Assembly: GCF_022802975.1 (NCBI RefSeq)
Contig: NZ_JAFEVZ010000004.1
Span: 295,332 to 359,331 of the forward strand
DNA length: 64,000 nucleotides
Direction of reading: 5' to 3'
Origin: Flavobacterium pectinovorum
GTDB taxonomy: Bacteria > Bacteroidota > Bacteroidia > Flavobacteriales > Flavobacteriaceae
Shown piece after piece: positions 7,966-16,176 of the stretch (positions are counted from its first letter, which is position 1; every line of letters starts with the position of its first letter). The translations under genes were made by a program, and so were the position numbers. A model generated the notes under the pieces. The model was not told the DNA's origin. It ran no database searches and saw only the letters and a list, made by a program, of their open reading frames with translations.

Positions 7966-9471
7966 CTAATCTTTTTTAAACATATTAAGTAATTGGTCTG
8001 TGGTTTTATTAATTACATCGGTAAGCTCGGCATTTCTTTTTATTTTCTCTTGTTCCCTTTGAATCTCCAATTGTTTTTGTTCTGCCTCTTGTCTTTGTTT
8101 GGCTAATAATTCTGCATTTTCTTTAGCCACTTTACCTGCTTTATTAGCATTATAAATTGCTTTATCATAAAACTGGGTTCTGTTTGACATTATATTATTT
8201 TCAAATTTAGTTTTTGAATTTTCACTAAGAAGAGATAAATTATCAATACCTGCCGTATAATAATTATTAACATCCATATGATCAGTTTCTACCGAAAATT
8301 TATGTCCCCAATTGTTTTCAAACTCTTTATTATCAAAAAAAAGATACCTAATATTATATCCGTTTCTTTTAACAATAAAAGTGGGGATATTATAAAATCC
8401 ATTTAAGGCAAAATGATCTTTCATATAAGCAATTCTATCTTCATAGCTAAATCCATCATAGATGTCATTCATCTGGTTTAAAGTCAAAAATTCTCCATAA
8501 GTTAATTGCGTTTGTGTATCATTTAAATCCGGTACGGCATACAGTTCTATAGACTTATACGACAGTGCAAGAGAAACCATAAGATTATCTTTCCTGTAAT
8601 AAACACAATCATGAATAGTATTGGTATATTTCTCTTGCCATTTTTCGTCTAAAAGCTTACTTTTTAATGACGCAAAAACAACAGCACTCTGATTAGTAAT
8701 AAAAATGGACTTTTTTTTGCTTGCATCCTCTCTGATAGTAACTTTTGTACCTTGAGAATAAATTAATTCCTGATTGTAACTTTCAAAGTTATAATTTTCA
8801 TCATTGTAAACCGATAATCTTTTGGTAACTAATAAATTGCCACCCATCTTTAATAACAGTTGATGCGCGAAACTAATAGTTTCTTTGAAAGATGAATGAA
8901 CGATAAAAGATGCAGTGCTTACCTCTAATTTTTGTTTTTCAGGAACAAAAGCCTCAAAGTCTAAATAACCTTCAGAAATAACTTTTGAGAAATATTTCCC
9001 TTTTTTATATAATGCATTTTTGCTTTTTGCTTCTACAATTGTCCAACCTGAAACTCCTGTTGTCTGAATGATTTTTTTAGTAAAAACTTCATCTAATTCA
9101 GAAGAACCGACTATTCTAAATTCGGTAACTTTTTTCCGATTGTCTGCAACCAAAAAAACATTAAACTTTGCATCTGTAAGTAAAGTCCGGAAATGATTAA
9201 AAATAGTATCCGTTTTTTTTAAATTTTCATCATAAATATAATCTTTGCTGTCTTCAACACCCGTAAAAGTAACTCCCAGTACACCAAAAACATTATCTAT
9301 AAGAAGGGTAGCCGCATCAATATCATTATCTAATATTTTTTCTGCAAAAGTTATTTTTTCTTTAGCAACCTGTTGTTTTGTTACCGTTGTTTTTTTCTTA
9401 GTTTGTGCAGAAACAGTTTGCACAAAAAACAAACTAAATACTATAACTATAAAATATTTTGATGTTTTCAT
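7966..9471 (-). CDS. Secreted/periplasmic protein of unknown function
   Basis: About 501 residues from the ATG at 9471, which gives a clean signal peptide (MKTSKYFIVIVFSLFFVQTVSAQ); an upstream in-frame ATG at 9495 would add eight polar residues and is less likely. The body has no domain I recognise: it has mixed beta/alpha character and ends in a charged helix rich in Gln, Glu and Lys (about residues 445-490) that looks like a coiled coil. It is followed 4 nt later by a second small secreted protein. Preceded by a 450-nt gap shared with the divergent TetR gene. Confidence 0.7.
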   Translation of the reverse strand: MKTSKYFIVIVFSLFFVQTVSAQTKKKTTVTKQQVAKEKITFAEKILDNDIDAATLLIDNVFGVLGVTFTGVEDSKDYIYDENLKKTDTIFNHFRTLLTDAKFNVFLVADNRKKVTEFRIVGSSELDEVFTKKIIQTTGVSGWTIVEAKSKNALYKKGKYFSKVISEGYLDFEAFVPEKQKLEVSTASFIVHSSFKETISFAHQLLLKMGGNLLVTKRLSVYNDENYNFESYNQELIYSQGTKVTIREDASKKKSIFITNQSAVVFASLKSKLLDEKWQEKYTNTIHDCVYYRKDNLMVSLALSYKSIELYAVPDLNDTQTQLTYGEFLTLNQMNDIYDGFSYEDRIAYMKDHFALNGFYNIPTFIVKRNGYNIRYLFFDNKEFENNWGHKFSVETDHMDVNNYYTAGIDNLSLLSENSKTKFENNIMSNRTQFYDKAIYNANKAGKVAKENAELLAKQRQEAEQKQLEIQREQEKIKRNAELTDVINKTTDQLLNMFKKD

Positions 9472-9798
9472 TATATAATCCTTTAAGTTGAACATAACTT
9501 CTAAAAAAATAAACTGAACTTGATTAAAAATATAATTTAGATCTTCAAATTTTAGATTAGGGTTTCATTCTAATTACACTTGGGTAGTTAATTAATCTAT
9601 AACTTGAAAGGACAATAATTTATTCATTTTTCGGTTTTATTATCATTATTACATTCTGTAAACTTCATTGGTGTTTGTCACATCTGCAATTATTTAATTT
9701 TAGTTTATGGACAATTTACAGTCATTCTCATTTTATAGCTTTATTCTTAAAATTCATAACAAAGTTGCTTCTAAAAAACAGCTATACCAAATAAATGT

Positions 9799-9834
9799 CG
9801 TGAAATGAACAACAAATGGCGTGAATGGAACAAC
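9799..9834. promoter_or_regulatory. Pair of 15-nt direct repeats, 21 bp apart
   Basis: CGTGAAATGAACAAC at 9799-9813 and CGTGAATGGAACAAC at 9820-9834 match in 13 of 15 positions and start 21 bp apart, i.e. two helical turns on the same DNA face. This spacing suits a dimeric regulator binding direct repeats, as LytTR-type proteins do; which regulator binds is not known. Confidence 0.4.
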
Positions 9835-9889
9835 CAGACATTAACTAAAACCTAACAAAGTATTGCGTTAATATTTTGTTAAACAAAAA

Positions 9890-9922
9890 TTAAACAACCG
9901 TTTAATTTAAACACTTGTTTAA
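9890..9922. promoter_or_regulatory. Probable TetR double operator
   Basis: Two adjacent palindromes, TTAAACAACCGTTTAA (9890-9905) and TTAAACACTTGTTTAA (9907-9922), each 16 bp and 17 bp apart. They overlap the -7 box of the operon's own TetR gene, the standard place for an autorepressor site. Confidence 0.7.
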
Positions 9923-9927
9923 TTTTG
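9920..9927 (+). promoter_or_regulatory. -7 box of TetR/efflux operon
   Basis: TAATTTTG matches the Bacteroidota -7 consensus TAnnTTTG 22 nt before the ATG at 9949. No good -33 TTG is seen at normal spacing. The position also shows that the in-frame TTG at 9925 lies in the promoter and is not a start codon. Confidence 0.6.
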
Positions 9928-9948
9928 TACCCAGTTAGAAACAATACC

Positions 9949-10578
9949 ATGTCAAACATCGAATTAAACGACAAAAAAATTCAGATTCTGGAGGTTGCTG
10001 AAAAACTGTTTTCAGAGAAAGGATTTGAAGGTACATCGATACGGGATATCTCAAAACATGCAAAAATTAATATTGCCATGGTCTCGTATTATTTTGGTTC
10101 AAAAGAGAGGCTGCTTGAAGCTTTAATTATCTACAAAACTTCTGATTTAAAACTACAACTCGAAAATTTATTACAGGAAAATCTGGAACCGATTGAAAAA
10201 GTCAATAAATTAATCGAAATTTACATTAACAGAATAAGTTGTAACAAAGGGATTTTCAGAGTTTTACATTTTGAAATCAATTCAGAAAAAAGAGAAAAAA
10301 GCATGATTGCTTTTACCGAATTAAAAAAAGGAAACCTAAAATCTGTAGAAAGTATTATAGCGCAAGGTCAGGCAAAAGGCGTTTTCAGAAAAGATGTTAT
10401 CATCCCGCTTCTTACGCCTACCATAATTGGAACCTTTTTTCATTTTCACATGAATAAACCTTTCTTCGTAGAATTACTGAATTTAAAAACCGAAGAAATG
10501 TATAACAATTACATCAAGACCAGTCTTACAAAGCACATTCAACAAACTATAAAAGCACTACTTGTTTATGAAAATTAG
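9949..10578 (+). CDS. TetR/AcrR family transcriptional regulator
   Basis: A 209-residue repressor. The N-terminal helix-turn-helix reads KIQILEVAEKLFSEKGFEGTSIRDISKHAKINIAMVSYYFGSKERL (key features: the SIRDIS, VSYYFGSKE motif near residue 45), followed by an all-helical ligand domain with a TetR_C-like layout. The ATG at 9949 is chosen because the upstream TTG is within the -7 box. The gene overlaps the following TolC-like gene by 11 nt, so it is the first gene of the efflux operon and probably represses it through the two palindromes in front. The inducer is unknown, most likely a toxic compound exported by the pump. Confidence 0.92.
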   Translation: MSNIELNDKKIQILEVAEKLFSEKGFEGTSIRDISKHAKINIAMVSYYFGSKERLLEALIIYKTSDLKLQLENLLQENLEPIEKVNKLIEIYINRISCNKGIFRVLHFEINSEKREKSMIAFTELKKGNLKSVESIIAQGQAKGVFRKDVIIPLLTPTIIGTFFHFHMNKPFFVELLNLKTEEMYNNYIKTSLTKHIQQTIKALLVYEN

Positions 10579-11890
10579 TCAATTAATGCTCTTTGGAGTT
10601 TTCTTTATCGGAATATCTTCAGCAGAAGCACAAGAAAAAACAAGTTTAACCTTAGACGAAGCCGTTAAGCTGGCGTGGGAAAAAAGTAACGAAGTTACAC
10701 TTGCCAATACTAAGGTAAACACAAAAAAATACGAATTGCAATCGGTTAAGAATAACCAATATCCGGATTTGAAAGTTTCGGGTCAATACCAACGCTTAGG
10801 AAAAGCTTCGATTGACCTTCATAATGAAGGATCAGGTTCAGAGTCAATGGGTTCTCCGGATCGTGCTATGTTAGGAATGGCTAATCTTAGTTTGCCAATT
10901 TTCTCCGGATTTAAAATCCAGAGCAGTATTGATGCCTACGATAACTTATACGAAGCAGAAACTGCCAATGCAGCTAAAACAAAAGAAGATGTTGCGCTTC
11001 GTGTCATTACTTATTACACTGCATTATACAAAGCCCAAAAAACATTAGATCTTTTAAACGAAAACCAAAAACAGGCAAAACAGCGTGTAACTGATTTTAC
11101 GGAATTAGAGAAAAACGGAATTATACCAAGAAACGATTTATTGAAAGCGCAATTATTGGTATCTAAAACGCAATTATCTATTGACGAAGCAAATAATAAT
11201 ATCAATAATATCAATTTCTATTTAACGACATTGCTTAAATTAGAACCTTCTGTAAAACTTCAGGTTAACGAGCAGGATTTCTTCAATTTAAAAACAAGCA
11301 ATGCACCAACATCTGACGCATTGGCCTTAGAAAACAGAAAAGACCTGGAGGCAGTTCGCTTACAGTCTAAAGCAAGTGAAGCAAACATCAGAGTTGCAAA
11401 ATCAGCTTATTATCCTTCTATTGCTTTGTTGGGAGGTTATACAGCTTTCGACCTTAAAGATTTTATTACCGTAAAATATGCAATGAATTTTGGCGTTGGT
11501 TTGTCTTATGATCTATCCGGAATTATAAAAAACAATTCGCACGTAAGAGAAGCTGAAAGTAGAGCGCTTGAAGTAAAAAATTCTGAAGCACTTTTAACGG
11601 ATCGCATCAAAATTGAAGTTCAAAAATCTATTGAAGATTATGACTTGGCCATTAATCAAAGCGTGGTTTACGATGAAGCCTTACAACAGGCATCTGAAAA
11701 CTACAGACTGGTTAAAGATAAATTCGACAACGGTTTGTCAGACACCAACGATCTTGTTGAGGCAGACGTTGAACACTTAAGTGCTAAAATAAATACAGCT
11801 TTATCAAAAGCTACTATTATTCAAAAGTATTACGAATTACTTTCAGTATCAGGACAATTATCTCAATCATTCAATCTTTCTAAAATATAA
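10568..11890 (+). CDS. TolC-family outer membrane efflux protein
   Basis: A 440-residue outer membrane channel with a signal peptide ending at SSAEAQ. The two-fold internal repeat of long amphipathic helices (SLTLDEAVKLAWEKS at the start of repeat one, LALENRKDLEAVRLQSKASEANIRVAKSAYYPSIALLGGY in repeat two, key residues NRKDLE and YYPS) is typical of the OEP family. The start is the ATG at 10568, which overlaps the TetR stop; an in-frame TTG two codons upstream is less likely. It provides the outer membrane exit for the HlyD and DHA2 proteins encoded next. Confidence 0.93.
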   Translation: MKISQLMLFGVFFIGISSAEAQEKTSLTLDEAVKLAWEKSNEVTLANTKVNTKKYELQSVKNNQYPDLKVSGQYQRLGKASIDLHNEGSGSESMGSPDRAMLGMANLSLPIFSGFKIQSSIDAYDNLYEAETANAAKTKEDVALRVITYYTALYKAQKTLDLLNENQKQAKQRVTDFTELEKNGIIPRNDLLKAQLLVSKTQLSIDEANNNINNINFYLTTLLKLEPSVKLQVNEQDFFNLKTSNAPTSDALALENRKDLEAVRLQSKASEANIRVAKSAYYPSIALLGGYTAFDLKDFITVKYAMNFGVGLSYDLSGIIKNNSHVREAESRALEVKNSEALLTDRIKIEVQKSIEDYDLAINQSVVYDEALQQASENYRLVKDKFDNGLSDTNDLVEADVEHLSAKINTALSKATIIQKYYELLSVSGQLSQSFNLSKI

Positions 11891-11902
11891 TCGCTAGCTC
11901 TC

Positions 11903-12982
11903 ATGGAAAAGAAAAAGACAAATAAAAAATTCATCATCATACTAACCGTTTTGGTTTTAGTAGGGGGAACTTACGGAATATCGAAATATTTACACTCTCA
12001 GGCTCATGAAGAAACAGATGATGCACAGATTGAGAAAAAAATGAATCCTATTATTCCGCGAGTATCAGGATACATTAGCAAAGTGTATGTAAAAGATAAT
12101 GATTTTGTAAAAAAAGGAGATACTTTGTTTACAATTGACAAGAGAGACTATCAGTTAAAGATTGATGAAGCACATGCCGCTTTATTAGGGGCTGAAGGTC
12201 AATACGAAGCTGCAAAAGCAGATATTGGTAGTGCGTATGCAAGTATTAATGTTTCAGATGCCAACATGAAATCAGCCAGCGGTTCGATCGAAAGTGCTAA
12301 AATCAGACTGAGACAGCTTACAAACGATTATAACCGTTATAACAATTTATACAAAACACATACCATTACAAAACAACAATACGAGCAGGCTTTGACTGCA
12401 AAAGAAGAAGCTGAAAATCAGGTACGTGTTTTACAACAGCAACAAAGAGCAAGTTCATATCAAAAAACGGTTATCGAATCTAAGTCTAAAGCTTCTGACA
12501 AACAAACAGAAGTTGCAGCAGCAAATATCAAAAAAGCACAAACAATGCTTGAGGTAGCCAAATTGAACCTTACTTATACAGTTGTAACCGCAGCGATTGA
12601 CGGTCAGGTTTCTAAAGTTGATATCCAGCCGGGACAATTGGTTCAGCCGGGACAGTCTTTATTCTACATCATTAATAACAACGAAGCTTGGGTTGTGGCA
12701 AACTTCAAAGAAACACAATTAAACAAAATGGTTGTGGGACAAAAAGTGAGTTTAAAAGTAGATGCATATCCAAACTACGAATTCAAAGGAATTGTAACTT
12801 CTTTTTCTCCAGCTACAGGATCCCGTTTTTCTTTATTGCCTCCTGACAATGCTACAGGAAACTTCGTAAAAACGATTCAGAGATTACCTGTAAAAATCAG
12901 TTTAGACCCTTCAAACGATCCTGAGAAAGTAAAATTATTAAGACCGGGAATGAATGTGGATGTAGACGTACATTTGAAATAA
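11903..12982 (+). CDS. HlyD/EmrA-family periplasmic adaptor
   Basis: A 359-residue membrane fusion protein. One N-terminal transmembrane helix (residues about 9-28) is followed by the DDAQIEKKMNPIIPRVSGYI and VKDNDFVKKGDTLFTID lipoyl-like half motif, a coiled-coil hairpin of about residues 85-205, the second lipoyl half (DGQVSKVDIQPGQLVQPGQ) and a beta-barrel domain. The order matches EmrA rather than AcrA because it keeps an uncleaved TM anchor. It joins the TolC-like channel to the MFS pump; the gene follows 12 nt after the former and precedes the latter by 5 nt. Confidence 0.93.
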   Translation: MEKKKTNKKFIIILTVLVLVGGTYGISKYLHSQAHEETDDAQIEKKMNPIIPRVSGYISKVYVKDNDFVKKGDTLFTIDKRDYQLKIDEAHAALLGAEGQYEAAKADIGSAYASINVSDANMKSASGSIESAKIRLRQLTNDYNRYNNLYKTHTITKQQYEQALTAKEEAENQVRVLQQQQRASSYQKTVIESKSKASDKQTEVAAANIKKAQTMLEVAKLNLTYTVVTAAIDGQVSKVDIQPGQLVQPGQSLFYIINNNEAWVVANFKETQLNKMVVGQKVSLKVDAYPNYEFKGIVTSFSPATGSRFSLLPPDNATGNFVKTIQRLPVKISLDPSNDPEKVKLLRPGMNVDVDVHLK

Positions 12983-12987
12983 AATAA

Positions 12988-14577
12988 ATGGCAGCAACAG
13001 TACAAGCAGAAGATGATTTAGTAGAATACGGTTTTAGACGTGTTATCATTACGATTACCGCAGTACTTTGTGCATTGCTGGAAATTGTTGACACGACAAT
13101 TGTAAACGTAGCACTAACAGACATGCGAGGAAGTCTTGGGGCAACCCTGACTGATGTTGCATGGGTAATTACAGCATACGCAATTGCGAATGTTATTGTA
13201 ATTCCGATGACGAGCTGGCTATCGCAACAATTTGGAAGACGTAATTATTTTGTGGCTTCTATCATAATATTTACAGTCTGTTCCTTTTTATGTGGTAATG
13301 CCACCAATATATGGGAACTTGTAGCCTTTCGATTTGTACAAGGTATGGGCGGTGGAGCGCTTTTAGTAACAGCACAAACGATTATTACAGAAAGTTACCC
13401 CGTTGCAAAACGTGGAATGGCGCAAGCAATTTATGGAATGGGTGTAATTGTTGGACCAACTCTTGGACCACCTTTAGGAGGTTATTTGGTTGATAATTAT
13501 TCATGGCCTTATATTTTCTATATCAATATTCCGTTGGGAATTATCGCTACTATTTTGGCTTTAACTTTTGTCAGAAGCCCTAAATACGGAGAAAAATTAA
13601 AAGCCAATCAGGTTGACTGGTGGGGAATTATTTTATTGACTGCCTTTATTGGATCTCTGCAATTCGTACTCGAACACGGACAACAAGACGATTGGTTTAA
13701 CGATTCTTTAATCGTAACCTTAAGTGTTGTTACCGTTCTTGGATTGATTTTATTTATTTGGAGGGAGCTTACTTATAAACATCCAATCGTAAACTTAAGT
13801 GTTTTAAAAGATGGAAATTTAAGAATTGGAACCATCATGTGCTTCATTCTTGGTTTTGGTTTGTACGGTTCTACTTTAATCATTCCAATTTACACGCAGT
13901 CAATCCTGGGATGGACTGCCACTGATGCAGGATTATTATTAATTCCGGGATCTATCACAACAGCCATCATGATGCCATTTGTTGGAAATATGATTCAGAA
14001 AGGTGTACCGCAAGGTTATATGGTTGGAGTTGGATTTTTAGTCTTCTTCTTCTTTACTTTTATGATGTATTCTAGAATGACACCTGATACTGGTGTTGAA
14101 CACATGTACTGGCCTTTGATTTTAAGAGGAATTGGTTTAGGATTGCTTTTCGTTCCTATAACAACACTTTCGCTTTCAACCTTAAAAGGAAAACAAATTG
14201 GTGAAGGAGCAGCCTTTACCGGAATGATGCGTCAATTGGGAGGTTCATTTGGTATTGCTATTATTACCACTTTCATCACTCGTTTCAGTCAGTCACACCG
14301 GGTAGATTTAATTAATAATTTAGATCCTGCCAAATTTGAAGTACAACAGCGTATTGCAGGAATGCAGCATGCCTTTATGGCAAAAGGATACAGCGCAGAT
14401 GTTGCTTTAAAGAAAGCTTATCAAGCTATAGAACTTTCTATATTGAAACAAAGTACCGTAATGGCTTACATGGATATCTTTCTCTATCTTGGAATTATGT
14501 TTTTATGTTGCATACCGATTATTCTCTTCATTAAAAAAGGGAAGAACAAAATTAGTGCAGCCGACGCAATGCATTAA
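12988..14577 (+). CDS. DHA2-family (EmrB-like) MFS drug exporter
   Basis: A 529-residue inner-membrane pump with 14 predicted transmembrane helices. The DHA2 motif LEIVDTTIVNVAL lies in TM1, the motif A region LSQQFGRRN after TM2, and antiporter motif C (GVIVGPTLGPPLGG) in TM5, which marks proton-coupled drug antiport. With the preceding adaptor and TolC-like channel it makes a complete EmrAB-TolC type tripartite system, likely exporting hydrophobic toxicants. It ends the operon and is followed by a strong terminator. The exact substrates cannot be read from sequence. Confidence 0.94.
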   Translation: MAATVQAEDDLVEYGFRRVIITITAVLCALLEIVDTTIVNVALTDMRGSLGATLTDVAWVITAYAIANVIVIPMTSWLSQQFGRRNYFVASIIIFTVCSFLCGNATNIWELVAFRFVQGMGGGALLVTAQTIITESYPVAKRGMAQAIYGMGVIVGPTLGPPLGGYLVDNYSWPYIFYINIPLGIIATILALTFVRSPKYGEKLKANQVDWWGIILLTAFIGSLQFVLEHGQQDDWFNDSLIVTLSVVTVLGLILFIWRELTYKHPIVNLSVLKDGNLRIGTIMCFILGFGLYGSTLIIPIYTQSILGWTATDAGLLLIPGSITTAIMMPFVGNMIQKGVPQGYMVGVGFLVFFFFTFMMYSRMTPDTGVEHMYWPLILRGIGLGLLFVPITTLSLSTLKGKQIGEGAAFTGMMRQLGGSFGIAIITTFITRFSQSHRVDLINNLDPAKFEVQQRIAGMQHAFMAKGYSADVALKKAYQAIELSILKQSTVMAYMDIFLYLGIMFLCCIPIILFIKKGKNKISAADAMH

Positions 14578-14601
14578 TATTAATAATTTTATAATACGCA
14601 G

Positions 14602-14644
14602 AAACGCCGAATTCATTATTTAGAATTCGGCGTTTATTTTTTTT
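14602..14644 (+). terminator. Terminator of efflux operon
   Basis: A perfect 13-bp stem (AAACGCCGAATTC at 14602-14614, GAATTCGGCGTTT at 14623-14635) with an 8-nt loop and a following T-rich tract. Confidence 0.93.
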
Positions 14645-14647
14645 AGC

Positions 14648-14777
14648 TTAACCGCAAAGAGCGCAAAGATTTTATTTTTAAGATGTAACAAAACACAAGG
14701 TTCGCAAAGCTTTGTGTAAAAACTTTGCGAACCTTGCGTATCCCGATAGCTATCGGGATTGCGCTCTTTGCGGTTAA
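14648..14777. repeat. Nested inverted-repeat element A
   Basis: The outer arms are a perfect 19-bp inverted repeat (TTAACCGCAAAGAGCGCAA at 14648-14666; complement at 14759-14777). Inside lies a perfect 14-bp pair (CAAGGTTCGCAAAG at 14696-14709; 14723-14736) and a perfect 20-bp palindrome ATCCCGATAGCTATCGGGAT at 14740-14759. The whole 130 bp contains no ORF and could fold into a multi-arm structure. Such CGCAAAG-type elements look like a REP/MITE-like family. Confidence 0.85.
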
Positions 14778-14793
14778 AAAAGTAAGTGAAATT

Positions 14794-14828
14794 CTTAGAA
14801 TCTTAGCAACTAAGAACCTTAGTATCTT
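14794..14828. repeat. 8-nt-period intergenic repeat (copy 2)
   Basis: Four-plus units of the YTYAGNAN octamer, next to element A and 10 nt before the yaaA stop codon. Confidence 0.7.
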
Positions 14829-14837
14829 TTAAAAAAA

Positions 14838-15596
14838 CTATCTTGTAAAAACCAAATGATTCCCTTTAGAAAGATTCGCATCAAACTGATATCCTTCATA
14901 ATTAAATCCTTTCAAATCATCAATAGTTTCAGCATTGGTATCAATAATATAACGCACCATCATGCCTCTCGCCTTTTTGGCAAAAAAACTGATTATTTTA
15001 AGTTTTCCATCTTTGTAATCTTTAAAGTCTGGCGTAATTACAGGAACTTTTAATGCTTTTACATCAACCGCAGAAAAATATTCATTACTTGCCAAATTCA
15101 CAAACAGTTCGTCTTTTTTTAATTCTTTATTTAAAGCTTTTGTTACGGTTGGTTTCCAGAATTCGTGCAGGTTTTTAGATTCGCCAACCGGCATTTTGGT
15201 TCCCATTTCTAAACGATACGCCTGCATCAAATCTAAAGGTTTTAAAAAGCCATAAAGCCCGGATAAGATTCTTAATTTATCCTGCAAAACATCAAGTTTT
15301 TCTAACGGAATTGTATAAGCATCCAAACCGGTATAAACATCGCCATCAAAAGTATAAACTGCCGGTCGTGCATTTTCTGGTGTAAAAGGTGTTTTCCAAT
15401 CCTGATTTCTTTTCCAGTTCAGGTCGGCTAGTTTGTCTGAGATTGACATTAATTGGGATAATTCAGCTGGCTTTTTTTGTTTTACTACTTTATGAACAAT
15501 TCTCGCTTCTTTTAAAAAAGAAGGTTCAGTATGTTGAGGGGTTGGTAATTCTTTTTCGAAATTCAAAGATTTCGCCGGAGATATAACAATTTTCAT
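14838..15596 (-). CDS. yaaA: Peroxide stress protein YaaA (DUF328/UPF0246)
   Basis: A 252-residue cytosolic protein beginning MKIVISPAKSLNFE, the family signature, with ARPAVYTFDGDVYTGLDA and LRILSGLYGFLKPLD blocks and the conserved C-terminal KKARGMMVRYI stretch. In E. coli, YaaA lowers free iron and limits oxidative DNA damage during peroxide stress; it binds DNA in vitro. Same role is inferred here from family membership. It is a single-gene unit, with repeat-filled intergenic DNA on both sides and no partner gene. Confidence 0.93.
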   Translation of the reverse strand: MKIVISPAKSLNFEKELPTPQHTEPSFLKEARIVHKVVKQKKPAELSQLMSISDKLADLNWKRNQDWKTPFTPENARPAVYTFDGDVYTGLDAYTIPLEKLDVLQDKLRILSGLYGFLKPLDLMQAYRLEMGTKMPVGESKNLHEFWKPTVTKALNKELKKDELFVNLASNEYFSAVDVKALKVPVITPDFKDYKDGKLKIISFFAKKARGMMVRYIIDTNAETIDDLKGFNYEGYQFDANLSKGNHLVFTR

Positions 15597-15687
15597 CTGT
15601 ACGTTTTTGTATGATTCAAAAATACAAATTGCATTTTTAAAAATATGTTATTGCAATTGATTTGTTTTATTATTGTATAGTTTTTTC

Positions 15688-16047
15688 GCCACGAATTTAC
15701 GAATTTTTCTTTCGTGCAGGTTGCGAATATTTTTTGCCACTACCAATAACTCAATGTCATTAAGTTAAGGGACATTATCGTCAGTTCGAGTGTTTTGTTA
15801 AAAAATGCGATAGCTTTTTTTTAAAACAAAATGTATCGAGAACCTTAGTATTAAAAAGCTTCTCGATACAATTTTTAATCATAAAGCTATTGCATTATTA
15901 TTAAAAATCACTCGAAGTGACGACTGAAAATTTCTTAACTTAATGACATTGACCGATAGATCGGGATAAAAAGATTTACACCGATTTTTTTAATCCTTTT
16001 AATCCTGTAATCAGTGGCTAAAAAAAATAATTTGTGCAATTCATGAC
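15688..16047. repeat. Nested inverted-repeat element B
   Basis: A 360-bp gene-free stretch with layered inverted arms. Outermost and degenerate: 15688-15708 against 16027-16047 (GCCACGAATT-type). Then a perfect 18-bp pair (CAATGTCATTAAGTTAAG at 15752-15769; 15934-15951), a 13-of-14 pair (CGTCAGTTCGAGTG at 15779-15792; 15909-15922), a 13-of-14 pair around 15804-15817 and 15883-15896, and an 11-bp pair TGTATCGAGAA (15832-15842; 15860-15870). Transcribed, it would make one long hairpin. No protein is coded. Confidence 0.8.
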
Positions 16048-16115
16048 AAACCTTTCCCAATTTATAAAAATCGAAGCCACAAAATGTGAAATTGTTCAAA
16101 AAAGTGAGCTCTAGA

Positions 16116-16147
16116 TTGTAATAGGCATTTTCTATGTTGTAAATTTG
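16116..16147 (+). promoter_or_regulatory. Promoter of cca operon
   Basis: TTG at 16116-16118, a 21-nt spacer, then TAAATTTG at 16140-16147 fit the Bacteroidota -33/-7 consensus. The ATG of cca is 30 nt downstream of the box. Confidence 0.65.
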
Positions 16148-16176
16148 CATGCATTTTATTTCTACTTAAATTTAAA

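Larger units (their letters stand above)
9472..9948. other. Divergent intergenic region (secreted pair / TetR efflux operon)
   Basis: AT-rich non-coding stretch between divergently transcribed genes. The right end holds a double palindrome and a -7 box for the efflux operon and, about 100 nt upstream, a pair of 15-nt direct repeats. No open reading frame or RNA gene was recognised in the left part (9500-9790). Confidence 0.6.

Noticed and set aside
9925..9948. In-frame TTG start for the TetR gene
   Set aside because: It lies inside the TAATTTTG -7 box; the ATG at 9949 gives the usual TetR N-terminus.
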